53,063 bases of DNA, taken from contig JAGBEA010000048.1 in the NCBI GenBank assembly GCA_017937195.1, positions 80,188 through 133,250 on the forward strand, given 5' to 3'. The translations under genes and the position numbers were made by a program. The notes under the pieces were generated by a model. The model made no database searches. It was not told the origin of the DNA and was given only the letters and a program-made list of their open reading frames with translations. How positions within the stretch are numbered: the first letter of the stretch is position 1; each line of letters opens with the position of its first letter. Shown piece after piece: positions 33,305 through 42,062 of this stretch. The stretch comes from Oscillospiraceae bacterium. Its GTDB lineage: Bacteria; Bacillota; Clostridia; Oscillospirales; Oscillospiraceae.

Positions 33305-34024
33305 ATGAAACGTGCTGACGGTAGAAAATTCAATGAGCTGCGTCCGGTGAAAATCACCCCCCATTTTGTCAAGTTCGCTGAGGGCAGCGTGCTGATCGAG
33401 TGCGGCGACACCATGGTGCTGTGCTGCGCCTCGGTGGAGGATCGTGTTCCGCCCCATGTGAAGCCCGGCTGCGGCTGGGTCACGGCGGAGTACTCCATGC
33501 TGCCCCGCGCCAACCGCCAGCGCAGCCGCCGCGATGTGGACAAGCTGAAGCTGTCTGGCAGAAGCGCCGAGATCCAGCGTCTCATCGGCCGCAGCCTGCG
33601 CGCCGCCATCGATCTGGAGCTGCTGGGCGAGCGTACCATTACCATCGACTGCGATGTAATTCAGGGCGACGGCGGTACCCGTACCGCATCGGTCACCGGC
33701 GGCTTTATCGCCATGGCTCTGGCTTGCCAGTATCTGGTGGACGAGGGCTGGCTGGGCCGCAGCCCCATCAAGCACTATGTGTCCGGTATCAGCGCCGGTA
33801 TCGTGGATGACACTGCGCTGCTGGATCTGCAGTACAGCGAGGACAGCCGCGCGCAGGTGGATCTCAACTGCGTGATGAATGAGCTGGGCGAGATCATCGA
33901 GCTGCAGGGCACCGGCGAAGGCCGCGCCTTTACCCCCCGTGAGCAGCAGGAACTGGTGGAGCTGTGTACCAAGGGCAACCGCGAGCTGATCCGTATGCAG
34001 AAGGAGATTCTGGGAGCGATCTGA
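33305..34024 (+). CDS. rph: Ribonuclease PH
   Basis: This 239-residue phosphorolytic 3' exoribonuclease trims tRNA 3' ends. Motifs visible: MKRADGRKFNELRPVKI at the start, PRANRQRSRRD, EIQRLIGRSLRA, ERTITIDCDVIQGDGGTRTASVTGG. Two in-frame ATGs compete: ATG 33299 is 2 nt from AGGAG, ATG 33305 is 8 nt away, so 33305 is chosen. Confidence 0.97.
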   Translation: MKRADGRKFNELRPVKITPHFVKFAEGSVLIECGDTMVLCCASVEDRVPPHVKPGCGWVTAEYSMLPRANRQRSRRDVDKLKLSGRSAEIQRLIGRSLRAAIDLELLGERTITIDCDVIQGDGGTRTASVTGGFIAMALACQYLVDEGWLGRSPIKHYVSGISAGIVDDTALLDLQYSEDSRAQVDLNCVMNELGEIIELQGTGEGRAFTPREQQELVELCTKGNRELIRMQKEILGAI

Positions 34025-34040
34025 CAGAAAGGAGACCGCT

Positions 34041-34409
34041 ATGGATTGTCCGTATTGTAAGAAAGAGATGGCGCAAGGTGCGATTCTTAACGACCATCAC
34101 ATCCGCTGGTATCCCAAAGAGGTCACCTTTATTCCGTTGACTCCGGAAGAGGAAGGAGCGGTTCGCTTAAACGATGCAGGCGGCTGGCTGGACTGTGCCC
34201 GCGCCGAAAGCTGGTATTGCGCCGATTGCCGCATCGTCATCACCCCCGTTCCCGAAATTGAGTCTTCGATGGATAAATGGAAGAAAAAATGGGATTCCTT
34301 TACGCAGCGAGTCGGCGAGGAGAGCGAAAAGCGCCAGATTGCGCGCGAAGAAGAAAAGCAGGAGCGGGAAAAGGAAAAGAAACGCAAGAAAGACCCGTGG
34401 GAGGTTTAA
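34041..34409 (+). CDS. Hypothetical protein with zinc-ribbon-like cysteines (DUF6487-like)
   Basis: This 122-residue protein has paired cysteines: CPYCKKEM at the N-terminus and CADC near residue 62. The layout suggests a small zinc ribbon of the CPYCgkeM type. The C-terminal third is a highly charged Lys/Glu helix (from about residue 75) ending KKDPWEV. Function unknown. AAAGGAGA precedes ATG 34041. It sits between rph and rdgB, so it is cotranscribed with RNA and nucleotide housekeeping genes. Confidence 0.75.
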   Translation: MDCPYCKKEMAQGAILNDHHIRWYPKEVTFIPLTPEEEGAVRLNDAGGWLDCARAESWYCADCRIVITPVPEIESSMDKWKKKWDSFTQRVGEESEKRQIAREEEKQEREKEKKRKKDPWEV

Positions 34410-34415
34410 GACAAA

Positions 34416-35006
34416 ATGAAACTGGTACTGGCATCGAAAAATAAAGGCAAACTGGCAGAGATGCAGGCCATTCTCTCTGAACTGGGTGTGGAAGTGGTGC
34501 TGCAGTCGGAGCTGGGCATCGATGTGGATGTGGAGGAGACCGGCACCACCTTCACCGAGAACGCGGAGCTGAAAGCGCGTGCGGTGATGGAGGCCAGCGG
34601 TCTGCCTGCTATTGCCGATGACTCGGGACTCTGTGTGGATTGGCTGCAGGGCGCACCCGGCATCTATTCCGCTCGCTACGGCGGCGTGGAGACGGATGAG
34701 GATCGCTATCGCCTGCTGCTGAACAATATGCGCGGCGCATTGAACCGGGCGGCACATTTCCACGCATCCATCGTCTGCTGCTTCCCGGGTGGCGACACGG
34801 TCACTGCCGAGGGTGATTGCTTCGGTACGGTGGCGTATGCACCGGCAGGTGAGGGCGGCTTCGGCTATGACCCCATCTTCTTTGTCCCCGAAAAGAGAAA
34901 GACCTTCTCCCAGCTCACCGCCGAGGAGAAGAATGAAATATCCCACCGCGGTGTCGCGCTGCGCGATTTCGCGGCAAAACTGAAAGACTATTTGAAAGAG
35001 AATTGA
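34416..35006 (+). CDS. rdgB: dITP/XTP pyrophosphatase (RdgB/HAM1 family)
   Basis: This 196-residue enzyme cleans non-canonical purine triphosphates (XTP, dITP) from the pool. Family motifs: LASKNKGKLAEM, TFTENAELKARAV, ADDSGLCVDWLQGAPGIYSARYGG, GFGYDPIFF and EISHRGVALRDF. The start ATG 34416 is 6 nt after the previous stop, with its ribosome site inside that gene's end. The rph-rdgB pairing is common in Firmicutes. Confidence 0.96.
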   Translation: MKLVLASKNKGKLAEMQAILSELGVEVVLQSELGIDVDVEETGTTFTENAELKARAVMEASGLPAIADDSGLCVDWLQGAPGIYSARYGGVETDEDRYRLLLNNMRGALNRAAHFHASIVCCFPGGDTVTAEGDCFGTVAYAPAGEGGFGYDPIFFVPEKRKTFSQLTAEEKNEISHRGVALRDFAAKLKDYLKEN

Positions 35007-35010
35007 GATT

Positions 35011-35331
35011 ATGGAACTGACAAGTAAGCAAAGAGCCCAGCTGCGTGGCATTGCCGCAGGCGAGGATACCATTATCCACATCGGTAAGGACGGCATCACC
35101 GACAACCTCATCAAGCAGGTCAACGATGCACTGGAAGCCCGCGAGCTGATCAAGGGTCGCGTGCTGGAGAACTCTATGTACACCGCCCGCGAGGCGGCAG
35201 AGGAGCTGAAGATCCCCACCCGCAGTGAGGTGGTGCAGGTGATCGGCAGCAAGTTTGTGCTGTACCGTATGCAGCACGATAAGAATAAGCGGAAGATCGA
35301 ACTGGTCCGCGACAAGAAAAAGAGCGTCTGA
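35011..35331 (+). CDS. yhbY: YhbY family RNA-binding (CRM domain) protein
   Basis: This 106-residue protein is a single CRM domain: LTSKQRAQLRGIA, then the loop IIHIGKDGITDNLIKQVNDALEARELIKGRV, then VVQVIGSKFVLYR. Members bind pre-50S ribosomal particles. A basic C-terminal tail (KNKRKIELVRDKKKSV) follows the domain. It starts 4 nt after rdgB, with only a weak ribosome site, suggesting translational coupling. Confidence 0.93.
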   Translation: MELTSKQRAQLRGIAAGEDTIIHIGKDGITDNLIKQVNDALEARELIKGRVLENSMYTAREAAEELKIPTRSEVVQVIGSKFVLYRMQHDKNKRKIELVRDKKKSV

Positions 35332-35332
35332 T

Positions 35333-36523
35333 ATGAAGATCGGCATTTACGGCGGCAGCTTTAACCCCATCCATCGGGGACATCTGACGGCAGCCCAGTC
35401 CGCAGCGCAGCAGCTGGGGCTGGACCGTCTGCTGCTCATTCCTGCCAGCGTGCCGCCCCATAAGCAGCTCAGCGCCGACAGTGCCACCGCGCAGCAGCGG
35501 CTGGAGATGACCGTGCTTTCCACGGCAGAGCTGCGCTGTAAGGCGGAAGTGCTTGACATTGAAATTAAGCGCAGCGGCAAGAGCTACACCAGCGATACCC
35601 TGCGCCAGCTCAAGGCGATCTACCCCGATGACGAGCTGTGGCTGCTGATGGGAACGGATATGTTCCTCTCGTTCCACACTTGGCACGAGCCGGAGGTCAT
35701 CACCGCCCTTGCGTCCATCGGCGCCTTCAGCCGCACCGAGGAGGGGGAGGACAAGGCGTTCGCCGCCCAGAAGGCGTTTTTGGAGCGTAAGTACGGCGCC
35801 CGCGTGGTGACTATGACCAACCCCGATGTGATCGAGATCTCCAGCACGCAGGTGCGCGCCGCACTGCCCACGGGCGACGGTGAGGAGTATCTCACGCCGG
35901 CGGTGTACGGCTATATTCTGCGCCATCGGCTTTACGGCACAAAGGCAGATTTGAAGCATCTCACCGCCGATGAGCTGCGCGCCGCGGCGCTGAGCCACCT
36001 CAAGCCCAAGCGGATGCCCCACGTGCTGGGGACGGAGCAGGAGGCGATGCGCCTTGCCAAGCGCTACGGCGCCGATGTCAAGGACGCGCAGACGGCGGCG
36101 CTGCTGCACGACTGCACGAAAAAGCTGTCCATGGAGGAGCAGCTGGCACTGTGTGAGCAGTATGATGTGAAGCTGGATGCGCTGCAGCGCAGCGCACTGA
36201 AGCTGCAGCACGCCATGACCGGCGCAGAGGTGGCGCGCCACGTGTACGGCGTCAATGACGCGGTGTACGAGGCGATCCGCTGGCATACCACCGGCAAGGC
36301 GGATATGTCGCTGCTGGAAAAGGTGATCTATATTGCCGATTATATCGAGCCCACACGGGATTTCCCCGGCGTGGATGAGCTGCGGCGGGTGGTCTGGGAG
36401 GATCTGGACCGCGGCTTGCTGCTGGGCTTGGAGATGACCATTGAAGAAATGGCGCACTGGGGCAATCCCGTGCACGAGGATACCGTCAATGCCAGAAACT
36501 ATCTGGCAGAACAGTTACGATAA
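35333..36523 (+). CDS. nadD: Fusion: nicotinate-nucleotide adenylyltransferase NadD and YqeK HD hydrolase
   Basis: This 396-residue protein has two parts. Residues 1-195 are NadD, with GIYGGSFNPIHRGHL, LIPASVPPHK and SSTQVR, which makes deamido-NAD from NaMN and ATP. Residues about 205-396 are an HD-domain YqeK, with ALLHDCTKKLS, LQHAMTGAEVARHVYG, IRWHTTGKADMSLLEKVIYIADYIEPTRDF, a family that hydrolyses Ap4A-type dinucleotides. In many Firmicutes the two are adjacent separate genes (nadD, yqeK) before rsfS; here the same order has become one reading frame. The start is ATG 35333, 1 nt after yhbY. Confidence 0.94.
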   Translation: MKIGIYGGSFNPIHRGHLTAAQSAAQQLGLDRLLLIPASVPPHKQLSADSATAQQRLEMTVLSTAELRCKAEVLDIEIKRSGKSYTSDTLRQLKAIYPDDELWLLMGTDMFLSFHTWHEPEVITALASIGAFSRTEEGEDKAFAAQKAFLERKYGARVVTMTNPDVIEISSTQVRAALPTGDGEEYLTPAVYGYILRHRLYGTKADLKHLTADELRAAALSHLKPKRMPHVLGTEQEAMRLAKRYGADVKDAQTAALLHDCTKKLSMEEQLALCEQYDVKLDALQRSALKLQHAMTGAEVARHVYGVNDAVYEAIRWHTTGKADMSLLEKVIYIADYIEPTRDFPGVDELRRVVWEDLDRGLLLGLEMTIEEMAHWGNPVHEDTVNARNYLAEQLR

Positions 36524-36534
36524 GGAGAAACAAT

Positions 36535-36897
36535 ATGAAAACTGCAAAGGAACTGGCTCTGCTGGCAGCACGCGCTCTGGCAGATAAGAAGGCAAAGGAA
36601 ATTCAGGCACTGGAGATCACCGACCTGACCACGCTGGCGGACTATTTCGTCATCGCCACCGGCTCGTCCAACACCCAGATCAACGCCTTGGTGGATAATG
36701 TGGAAAAGGTGCTGACCGAGGAGGCAGGCGAGGAGCCTCTGCACCGCGAGGGCTATCGCGGCGGCACTTGGGTGCTGCTGGACTACGGCTGCATCGCCGT
36801 GCACGTGTTCTCCGCCGAGGCCCGCGAGTTCTACGGGCTGGAGCGTCTGTGGCGCGACGGCAAGCCGCTGGATATCAGCGAGGTCATCGGCGAGTAA
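36535..36897 (+). CDS. rsfS: Ribosomal silencing factor RsfS
   Basis: This 120-residue protein of the RsfS/DUF143 family binds L14 and blocks subunit joining during starvation. Motifs: LADYFVIATGSSNTQINALVDNVE, HREGYRGGTWVLLDYGCIAVHVFSAEAREFYGLERLW. TAAGGAGA precedes ATG 36535. It is the last gene of the smc operon, in the usual place after nadD-yqeK and before leuS. Confidence 0.96.
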   Translation: MKTAKELALLAARALADKKAKEIQALEITDLTTLADYFVIATGSSNTQINALVDNVEKVLTEEAGEEPLHREGYRGGTWVLLDYGCIAVHVFSAEAREFYGLERLWRDGKPLDISEVIGE

Positions 36898-36915
36898 GCC
36901 GCAGGGAAATGCCGC

Positions 36916-36944
36916 TTGACAAAACGGGCGGTTATGATTACAAT
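36916..36944 (+). promoter_or_regulatory. Promoter of the T-box-leuS transcript
   Basis: TTGACA (36916-36921), 17 bp, TACAAT (36939-36944), 18 bp after the rsfS stop. Confidence 0.85.
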
Positions 36945-36950
36945 ATTTGC

Positions 36951-37211
36951 GTATGTGAAAAGCGAAGATGGGGAGAAAAGCAGAGATTCCTGCCTGAAGA
37001 GAGCCGGCGTTCGGTGCAAGCCGGTGGAGGAGCTTTGTGATACTGGCCCCGTAGCTTTCTGTCTGAACTTGCAGTAGGGCAGAACGGCGCGCCCCGTTAC
37101 GGCGCAGCCCCACGAGGGCACTGAGGGTCTGCAGGCAACTGCCGGCCGTATCAGGGTGGTACCGCGATCTGATCGCCCCTGACTTCTTTTGGGAAGTCAG
37201 GGGCGTTTTTT
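36951..37211 (+). ncRNA. T-box riboswitch (tRNA-Leu sensing)
   Basis: The antiterminator carries the T-box motif AGGGTGGTACCGCG (37153-37166). Stem I contains the AGAGAG element and the GGTGCAAGCC distal loop partner. Its base pairs GGGG with CCCC (37047-37050), and the internal loop GATACTGG places a CTG (Leu) specifier at 37043-37045. Uncharged tRNA-Leu should favour read-through into leuS. The 36898-37248 gap is fully accounted for by promoter, T-box and terminator. Confidence 0.93.
37174..37211 (+). terminator. T-box terminator
   Basis: Stem CGCCCCTGACTTC/GAAGTCAGGGGCG followed by TTTTTT competes with the T-box antiterminator. Confidence 0.92.
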
Positions 37212-37248
37212 GCGTAAAAAGTACATTTACAAATAAAGGAGAGAAACC

Positions 37249-39759
37249 ATGAAGTACGATTTTGCGGCCATTGAAAAGAAATGGCAGGACAAATGGGAAG
37301 AGTGCAAGCCCTATGCCGCCATCACCGGTGATAAGAGCCGTCCCAAGTTCTATGGTCTGATCGAGTTCCCTTATCCCAGCGCAGCCGGTCTGCACGTGGG
37401 TCATCCCCGTCCCTTTACCGCCATCGACATCGTGTCGCGTAAAAAGCGTATGCAGGGCTACAATGTGCTGTTCCCCATCGGCTTTGATGCCTTCGGTCTG
37501 CCCACCGAGAACTTCGCCATCAAGAACCACATCCATCCCTCCATCGTCACCAAGCAGAATATCGAGAACTTCACCCGTCAGCTGAAGATGCTGGGCTACG
37601 GCTTCGATTGGGACCGCGTGGTGGACACCACTGACCCCAGCTACTATAAGTGGACCCAGTGGATCTTCCTGCAGATGTATAAGAAGGGTCTTGCCTATAA
37701 GACCACCATGCCCATCAACTGGTGCACCAGCTGCAAGGTGGGTCTTGCCAACGAAGAAGTGGTGGAAGGCAAGTGCGAGCGCTGCGGCGGCGAGGTGGTG
37801 CGCAAGGAGAAGAGCCAGTGGATGCTGGCCATCACCAAGTACGCCGATCGCCTCATCGACGATCTGGACGATCTGGATTATATCGAGCGCGTCAAGGTGC
37901 AGCAGAAGAACTGGATCGGCCGCTCCTACGGTACCGAGGCCACCTTCAAGACCAACACCGGTGACGACGTGACCGTCTATACCACCCGTGTGGACACCAT
38001 CTTCGGTGTGACCTATATGGTCATCTCCCCCGAGCATCCCCAGCTGGATCAGTGGAAGGATAAGATCGGCAACTGGGACGAGGTGGAAGCCTATCGCGTG
38101 GCCGCCGGTCGTAAGTCCGACTTTGAGCGCGGCGAGCTGAACAAGGAAAAGACCGGTGTCCGTCTGCAGGGCATCGAGATCTATAACCCCATCAACGGCA
38201 AGGCCATCCCCATGTTCGTTTCCGACTACGTGCTGATGGGCTACGGTACCGGTATCGTTATGGGCGTGCCCGGTCACGACCAGCGCGACTGGGAGTTTGC
38301 CACCAAGTTCGGTCTGCCCATCATTGAGGTGGTCAAGGGCGGCGACATCACCAAGGAAGCCTTCGTGCTGAAGGATGACACCGGCATCATGGTCAACTCC
38401 GAGTTCCTCAACGGTATGACCGTCAAGGATGCCATCCCCGCTATGCGCGATTACGCCATTGAGCACGGCTGGGGCAAGGAGAAGGTCAACTACAAGCTGC
38501 GTGACTGGGTCTTTACCCGTCAGCGCTACTGGGGCGAGCCCATTCCTCTGGTCAACTGCCCCAAGTGCGGCTGGGTACCGCTGGATGAGAGCGAGCTGCC
38601 CCTGCTGCTGCCCAATGTGGAGAGCTACGAGCCTACGGACGACGGTGAGAGCCCCCTGGCCAAGATGACCGATTGGGTCAACACCACCTGCCCCTGCTGC
38701 GGCGCTCCCGCCAAGCGCGAGACCGACACCATGCCCAACTGGGCCGGCTCCTGCTGGTATTACCTGCGCTATATGGATCCCCACAACGACAAGGAGTTCC
38801 TGTCCAAGGAGGCCGAGGAGTACTGGGGCCCCGTGGATTGGTACAACGGCGGTATGGAGCATACCACGCTGCACCTGCTGTACAGCCGCTTCTGGCACAA
38901 GTTCCTCTATGATATCGGCGCTGTCCACACCAAGGAGCCCTATGCCAAGCGCACCAGCCACGGTATGATCCTGGGTAAGAACCCCCACTACGTGGGCAAT
39001 GTGGAGACCGAGGAGGAGAAGCAGGCGCTGATCGAGAAGTACGGCTCTATGGCCACCCGTCCTGCGGTGAAGATGTCCAAGTCCTTGGGCAACGTGGTCA
39101 ACCCCGACGATGTCATCAAGGCCTACGGCGCCGACACCATGCGCCTCTATATTATGTTCATCGGCGACTTTGAAAAGACCGCCGGTTGGTCCGATGACGC
39201 TGTCAAGGGCTCCAAGCGCTTCCTGGATCGCTGCTGGAACCTGATGGATCAGGCTGACGACGATATGACCGTCAGCGCCAAGAACGAGTCCATCATCCAC
39301 AAGACCATCAAGAAGGTCACCGGCGACATCGACGAGCTGAAGCTGAACACCGCCATCGCCGCGCTGATGGCACTGGTCAACGAGTTCTATGCCAACGGCT
39401 GCACCAAGGGCGATCTGGAGCAGCTGCTGCTGATGCTCAGCCCCTTCGCTCCCCATATGGTGGAGGAGATGTGGGAGCTGCTGGGCTTCGCCGAGAAGTA
39501 CGGCAAGATGGCAATGCAGTGCGACTGGCCCGTGTATGATGAGGCCAAGACCGTGGACGCTAATGTGGAGATGGCCATTCAGGTCAACGGCAAGCTGAAG
39601 GGTACCATCGTGATGCCCATCAACAGCGAGGAGGCGGATGTGGTTGCCGCTGCACTGGCTGTGGAGAAGGTGAAGAAGGCCACCGAGGGGATGCAGGTGT
39701 TCAAGACGATCCTTGTCAAGAACAAGCTGGTGAACCTGATCGTGAAGCCCGCCAAGTAA
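37249..39759 (+). CDS. leuS: Leucine--tRNA ligase
   Basis: This 836-residue class I synthetase has HVGH (residues 49-52; followed by PRPFTAID where many LeuRS have PEGYTATD) and KMSKS near residue 608 ([17 protein letters not shown]). The editing domain (about 225-400) contains [19 protein letters not shown] and the [19 protein letters not shown] core. A CxxC/CPCCG pair near 450-480 suggests a zinc site. The protein is complete. AAAGGAGAG precedes ATG 37249. Expression is controlled by the leader T-box. Confidence 0.97.
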   Translation: MKYDFAAIEKKWQDKWEECKPYAAITGDKSRPKFYGLIEFPYPSAAGLHVGHPRPFTAIDIVSRKKRMQGYNVLFPIGFDAFGLPTENFAIKNHIHPSIVTKQNIENFTRQLKMLGYGFDWDRVVDTTDPSYYKWTQWIFLQMYKKGLAYKTTMPINWCTSCKVGLANEEVVEGKCERCGGEVVRKEKSQWMLAITKYADRLIDDLDDLDYIERVKVQQKNWIGRSYGTEATFKTNTGDDVTVYTTRVDTIFGVTYMVISPEHPQLDQWKDKIGNWDEVEAYRVAAGRKSDFERGELNKEKTGVRLQGIEIYNPINGKAIPMFVSDYVLMGYGTGIVMGVPGHDQRDWEFATKFGLPIIEVVKGGDITKEAFVLKDDTGIMVNSEFLNGMTVKDAIPAMRDYAIEHGWGKEKVNYKLRDWVFTRQRYWGEPIPLVNCPKCGWVPLDESELPLLLPNVESYEPTDDGESPLAKMTDWVNTTCPCCGAPAKRETDTMPNWAGSCWYYLRYMDPHNDKEFLSKEAEEYWGPVDWYNGGMEHTTLHLLYSRFWHKFLYDIGAVHTKEPYAKRTSHGMILGKNPHYVGNVETEEEKQALIEKYGSMATRPAVKMSKSLGNVVNPDDVIKAYGADTMRLYIMFIGDFEKTAGWSDDAVKGSKRFLDRCWNLMDQADDDMTVSAKNESIIHKTIKKVTGDIDELKLNTAIAALMALVNEFYANGCTKGDLEQLLLMLSPFAPHMVEEMWELLGFAEKYGKMAMQCDWPVYDEAKTVDANVEMAIQVNGKLKGTIVMPINSEEADVVAAALAVEKVKKATEGMQVFKTILVKNKLVNLIVKPAK

Positions 39760-39765
39760 ATGATG

Positions 39766-39802
39766 AAAATGCACTCTTTGCTGGGCAAAGAGTGCATTTT
39801 TT
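39766..39802 (+). terminator. Terminator of leuS
   Basis: A 15-bp stem (39766-39780 / 39786-39800) with CTGGG loop ends in a T run. Confidence 0.9.
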
Positions 39803-39803
39803 C

Positions 39804-39832
39804 TTGACAAAAAGACGGCCTATATATATATA
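39804..39832 (+). promoter_or_regulatory. Promoter of the lipoprotein gene
   Basis: TTGACA (39804-39809), 17 bp, TATATA (39827-39832) within an alternating TA run. Confidence 0.7.
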
Positions 39833-39881
39833 TTGTAAATATAGATAGACAAAATGGGCTTTGGCAGAAAGGAGCGCGAAA

Positions 39882-40325
39882 ATGAAACGGAACGGGAAGA
39901 TGATAAGTGCGGTTTTGGCGCTGGTGTGCCTGCTGTCCGTGTTGTCGGGCTGTACACAGCGCAATGAGGAAGTGCTGAAATCGGAAGGCAATGGCATTAC
40001 GGTGGAGCTGAAAGACGTAGTATATAAAGATGAGATCCTCTCCGGCAGACTGCACCTGACCTTTACACCGGAGATGGCGGCGGAGATCGCAAAGAGCGAA
40101 GATTACTGGCAATGCCTGCAGGAAAAACTTCTGCCCACCATCGAATATAACAACTATCAGGTGCGATTGCGTGTCGATGGGGGAACATTGGCAAAATCCG
40201 GTGATGAGGTGCTCTATGCAGAAATGAGCTTTGATGAGCCGATGTATCAGCCGAAGGTGACGCAGAACATGGAGGTCCAGATTATTCTGCACAACGTGCC
40301 GCCCCTGCGGATCTATCTAGGTTAA
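39882..40325 (+). CDS. Small predicted lipoprotein, function unknown
   Basis: This 147-residue protein has a lipoprotein signal: basic start (MKRNGK), hydrophobic stretch and lipobox LSGC around residue 24. The mature part (about 124 residues) is beta-rich with no recognised domain. A start at ATG 39882 fits AAAGGAGC. It is a single-gene unit with its own promoter and terminator. It is anchored outside the membrane, and its role is unknown. Confidence 0.8.
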   Translation: MKRNGKMISAVLALVCLLSVLSGCTQRNEEVLKSEGNGITVELKDVVYKDEILSGRLHLTFTPEMAAEIAKSEDYWQCLQEKLLPTIEYNNYQVRLRVDGGTLAKSGDEVLYAEMSFDEPMYQPKVTQNMEVQIILHNVPPLRIYLG

Positions 40326-40339
40326 TGGATTGAGGAACA

Positions 40340-40376
40340 AAATGAGGGGAGATACAACCGATCTCTCCTCATTTTT
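40340..40376 (+). terminator. Terminator of the lipoprotein gene
   Basis: Stem AAATGAGGGGAGAT/ATCTCTCCTCATTT with a 7-nt loop, then TTTC. Confidence 0.82.
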
Positions 40377-40399
40377 CTTTCAAATTTGCAAAAAATAAC

Positions 40400-40428
40400 T
40401 TGACAAGGACAAGCACTATGGTTATAAT
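40400..40428 (+). promoter_or_regulatory. Strong promoter of rpsU
   Basis: Exact consensus: TTGACA (40400-40405), 17 bp, TATAAT (40423-40428). Confidence 0.9.
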
Positions 40429-40436
40429 ACTGTCCG

Positions 40437-40486
40437 TTAAGTCATGTTCGATGACTCTTAAAGAGTATCCTGGATCGAGCCGGATA
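40437..40486 (+). promoter_or_regulatory. Structured leader of rpsU
   Basis: The 5' leader forms a hairpin TTAAGTCAT/ATGACTcTTAA (40437-40461, one bulged C) and a second stem TATCC/GGATA (40466-40486) just before the GGAGGGAGG ribosome site. It could be an autoregulatory r-protein leader; not a family I recognise. Confidence 0.45.
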
Positions 40487-40507
40487 TATCGGAGGGAGGG
40501 AAAATAG

Positions 40508-40693
40508 ATGTCCGAAGTACATGTCAAGGAAGGCGAGTCCCTGGACAGCGCTCTGAAGCGTTTTAAGAGAAGCTGTGCAAAGGCTGGCATCGTGGCAGAG
40601 GTGCGCCGCAGAGAGTGCTATGAGAGCCCCAGCGTCAAGCGCCGCAAGAAGAGCGAGGCCGCCCGCAAGAATAGAAACAAGAGATATTATTAA
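40508..40693 (+). CDS. rpsU: 30S ribosomal protein S21
   Basis: This 61-residue basic protein has the S21 pattern: [27 protein letters not shown], then [30 protein letters not shown]. It acts at the 30S platform near the anti-Shine-Dalgarno end. It is monocistronic here with a consensus promoter, a structured leader and a terminator; in many Clostridia rpsU is next to yqeY. Confidence 0.97.
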   Translation: MSEVHVKEGESLDSALKRFKRSCAKAGIVAEVRRRECYESPSVKRRKKSEAARKNRNKRYY

Positions 40694-40707
40694 TCTGTTT
40701 CATCAGG

Positions 40708-40739
40708 AAGCTGAACCGTTTTGGTTCAGCTTCTTTCTT
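40708..40739 (+). terminator. Terminator of rpsU
   Basis: Stem AAGCTGAACC/GGTTCAGCTT with GTTTT loop and T-rich tail. The convergent gene's stop codon lies inside it. Confidence 0.85.
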
Positions 40740-41484
40740 TTTGCTCGGCAGCGAATAGCTGCGGCAGAATGTCCGCCGTCTCCGGAAACATCACAAACCC
40801 CTCGCTGATGCCCAGCTGCTGACCCATCTCCATCTTCCGCCGCAGCGTGTCGGCGTCATCAAACAGCACAAAGTGGGTGGAGCCGCCCTGCCGATGGGTA
40901 AAATAGTGGGCGCACAGCCCATCGCTGAAGTAGACCGCGTGACCGCCCATCAGCTGATGCAGCTGATCGATGGAGAGGGGAGTCCCCATCCCGCCGGGGC
41001 AGGGCAGAGGAAAATCCATAGCAAGGCGCTGCAGATCCAGCGCGATCCGTGCCGCTCCGAACCGCGCTGCCGCCTGCTCCAGCCGCTGCTGCAAGCTGCC
41101 GCCGGAGAGCGCCGTGCAGATGAGGATAGTGGCGCTTTCCGATGCATCGGCATAGGCTTCCGGCACATAGAGCCGCCGCCCGTATTGCCGCGCCAAGCGC
41201 TCCATTTTCCGGATCAGCGCCCCACATTGCGCGTCAAGATCCAGTATAATGCCGGAAAAGCCGTGCTGCAGGCAGCGCCGCATCAGCTCGCGGCACAGCG
41301 TGTCTTCCGGCAACCGCTCCCCACCGCCCGTCACCAGCATCAAACCGCCCCGCAGCGCACTTGGCAGCGGCTTTGCCAGTAATGTGCCGTCCTCGCCGAT
41401 GCGATAGGCGGCGTGTGCAAGCTGGGAGGTATAGCCTTTTGCCTCGTTCAGTTCCTCAGGTGCAGCGGCAAGCCAGATTCGCAT
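40726..41484 (-). CDS. Uncharacterised protein with GH18/TIM-barrel-like features
   Basis: This 252-residue protein is not confidently assigned. HGFSGIILDLDAQ resembles the strand-4 motif of GH18-like barrels, but the catalytic DxxDxDxE is not intact. Alternating hydrophobic strands (GGLMLVTGG, RLYVPEAY, TILICTALSGG, RIALDLQRL, HAVYFSDG, THFVLFDD, EGFVMFPE) suggest a beta/alpha barrel, perhaps non-catalytic. No signal peptide. The start is ATG 41484 with GGGAGG 7 nt upstream. It is convergent with rpsU and divergent from yqeG. Confidence 0.65.
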   Translation of the reverse strand: MRIWLAAAPEELNEAKGYTSQLAHAAYRIGEDGTLLAKPLPSALRGGLMLVTGGGERLPEDTLCRELMRRCLQHGFSGIILDLDAQCGALIRKMERLARQYGRRLYVPEAYADASESATILICTALSGGSLQQRLEQAAARFGAARIALDLQRLAMDFPLPCPGGMGTPLSIDQLHQLMGGHAVYFSDGLCAHYFTHRQGGSTHFVLFDDADTLRRKMEMGQQLGISEGFVMFPETADILPQLFAAEQKERS

Positions 41485-41498
41485 CCCATCACCTCCCC

Positions 41499-41527
41499 TT
41501 GAATTTACGCGCATTTGATGGTAGACT
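41499..41527 (+). promoter_or_regulatory. Promoter of yqeG
   Basis: TTGAAT (41499-41504), 17 bp, TAGACT (41522-41527). Confidence 0.65.
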
Positions 41528-41558
41528 AACAACAGATTATGTGGAAAGGAGATTCCAT

Positions 41559-42062
41559 ATGAGTCTTTCTCTCGTGCCGGATCGTCTGTACGCCGCTTAT
41601 ACGGATATTACCCCCCAGATGCTGCAAAGCTGGGGCATCCGCCTGCTGCTGTGCGATCTGGACTATACGCTGGCGCCCAGAAGTGTCAAGCGCCCCGATG
41701 GGCAGGTGCTCTCTTGGGTCAATGGGATGAAAGCTGCCGGTATTGAGGTGATGATCCTCTCCAATAACCGCAGCAGCGTCCGCGTAGAGACCTTCTGCAA
41801 GGATATGGGCATCACCTATGTGGGTCACGCCGGCAAGCCTGCCAAACGCGGCTATCGCGAGGCGATGGCAAAGGCGGGGGTCAGTGCAAAGGAGACGGCG
41901 ATGCTGGGCGATAAGCTGCTGACGGACGTGCTGGGTGCCAAGCGCAGCGGCGTTCTGGCGCTGATGGTGGAGCCGCTGGGCGGACCGGTGGGTGCGTGGA
42001 ACCACGTGCTGCACGCGCTGCAGGCACCCTTCAAGGCGATGGCAAAGGAGAACTATCTATGA
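41559..42062 (+). CDS. yqeG: YqeG family HAD-type phosphatase
   Basis: This 167-residue HAD superfamily (class IIIA) protein has motif I DLDYTLAP, motif II ILSNN, a Lys in GKPAKRGY and motif IV MLGDKLLTDVLGAKR. The substrate is unknown in most bacteria; homologues resemble phosphatidylglycerophosphate phosphatases. AAAGGAG precedes ATG 41559. The stop overlaps the next start by 4 nt (ATGA). Confidence 0.92.
   Translation: MSLSLVPDRLYAAYTDITPQMLQSWGIRLLLCDLDYTLAPRSVKRPDGQVLSWVNGMKAAGIEVMILSNNRSSVRVETFCKDMGITYVGHAGKPAKRGYREAMAKAGVSAKETAMLGDKLLTDVLGAKRSGVLALMVEPLGGPVGAWNHVLHALQAPFKAMAKENYL

Noticed and set aside
36499-39810. 1103-codon open frame opposite leuS
   Set aside because: It spans rsfS, the T-box and leuS on the other strand, so it cannot be a real gene.
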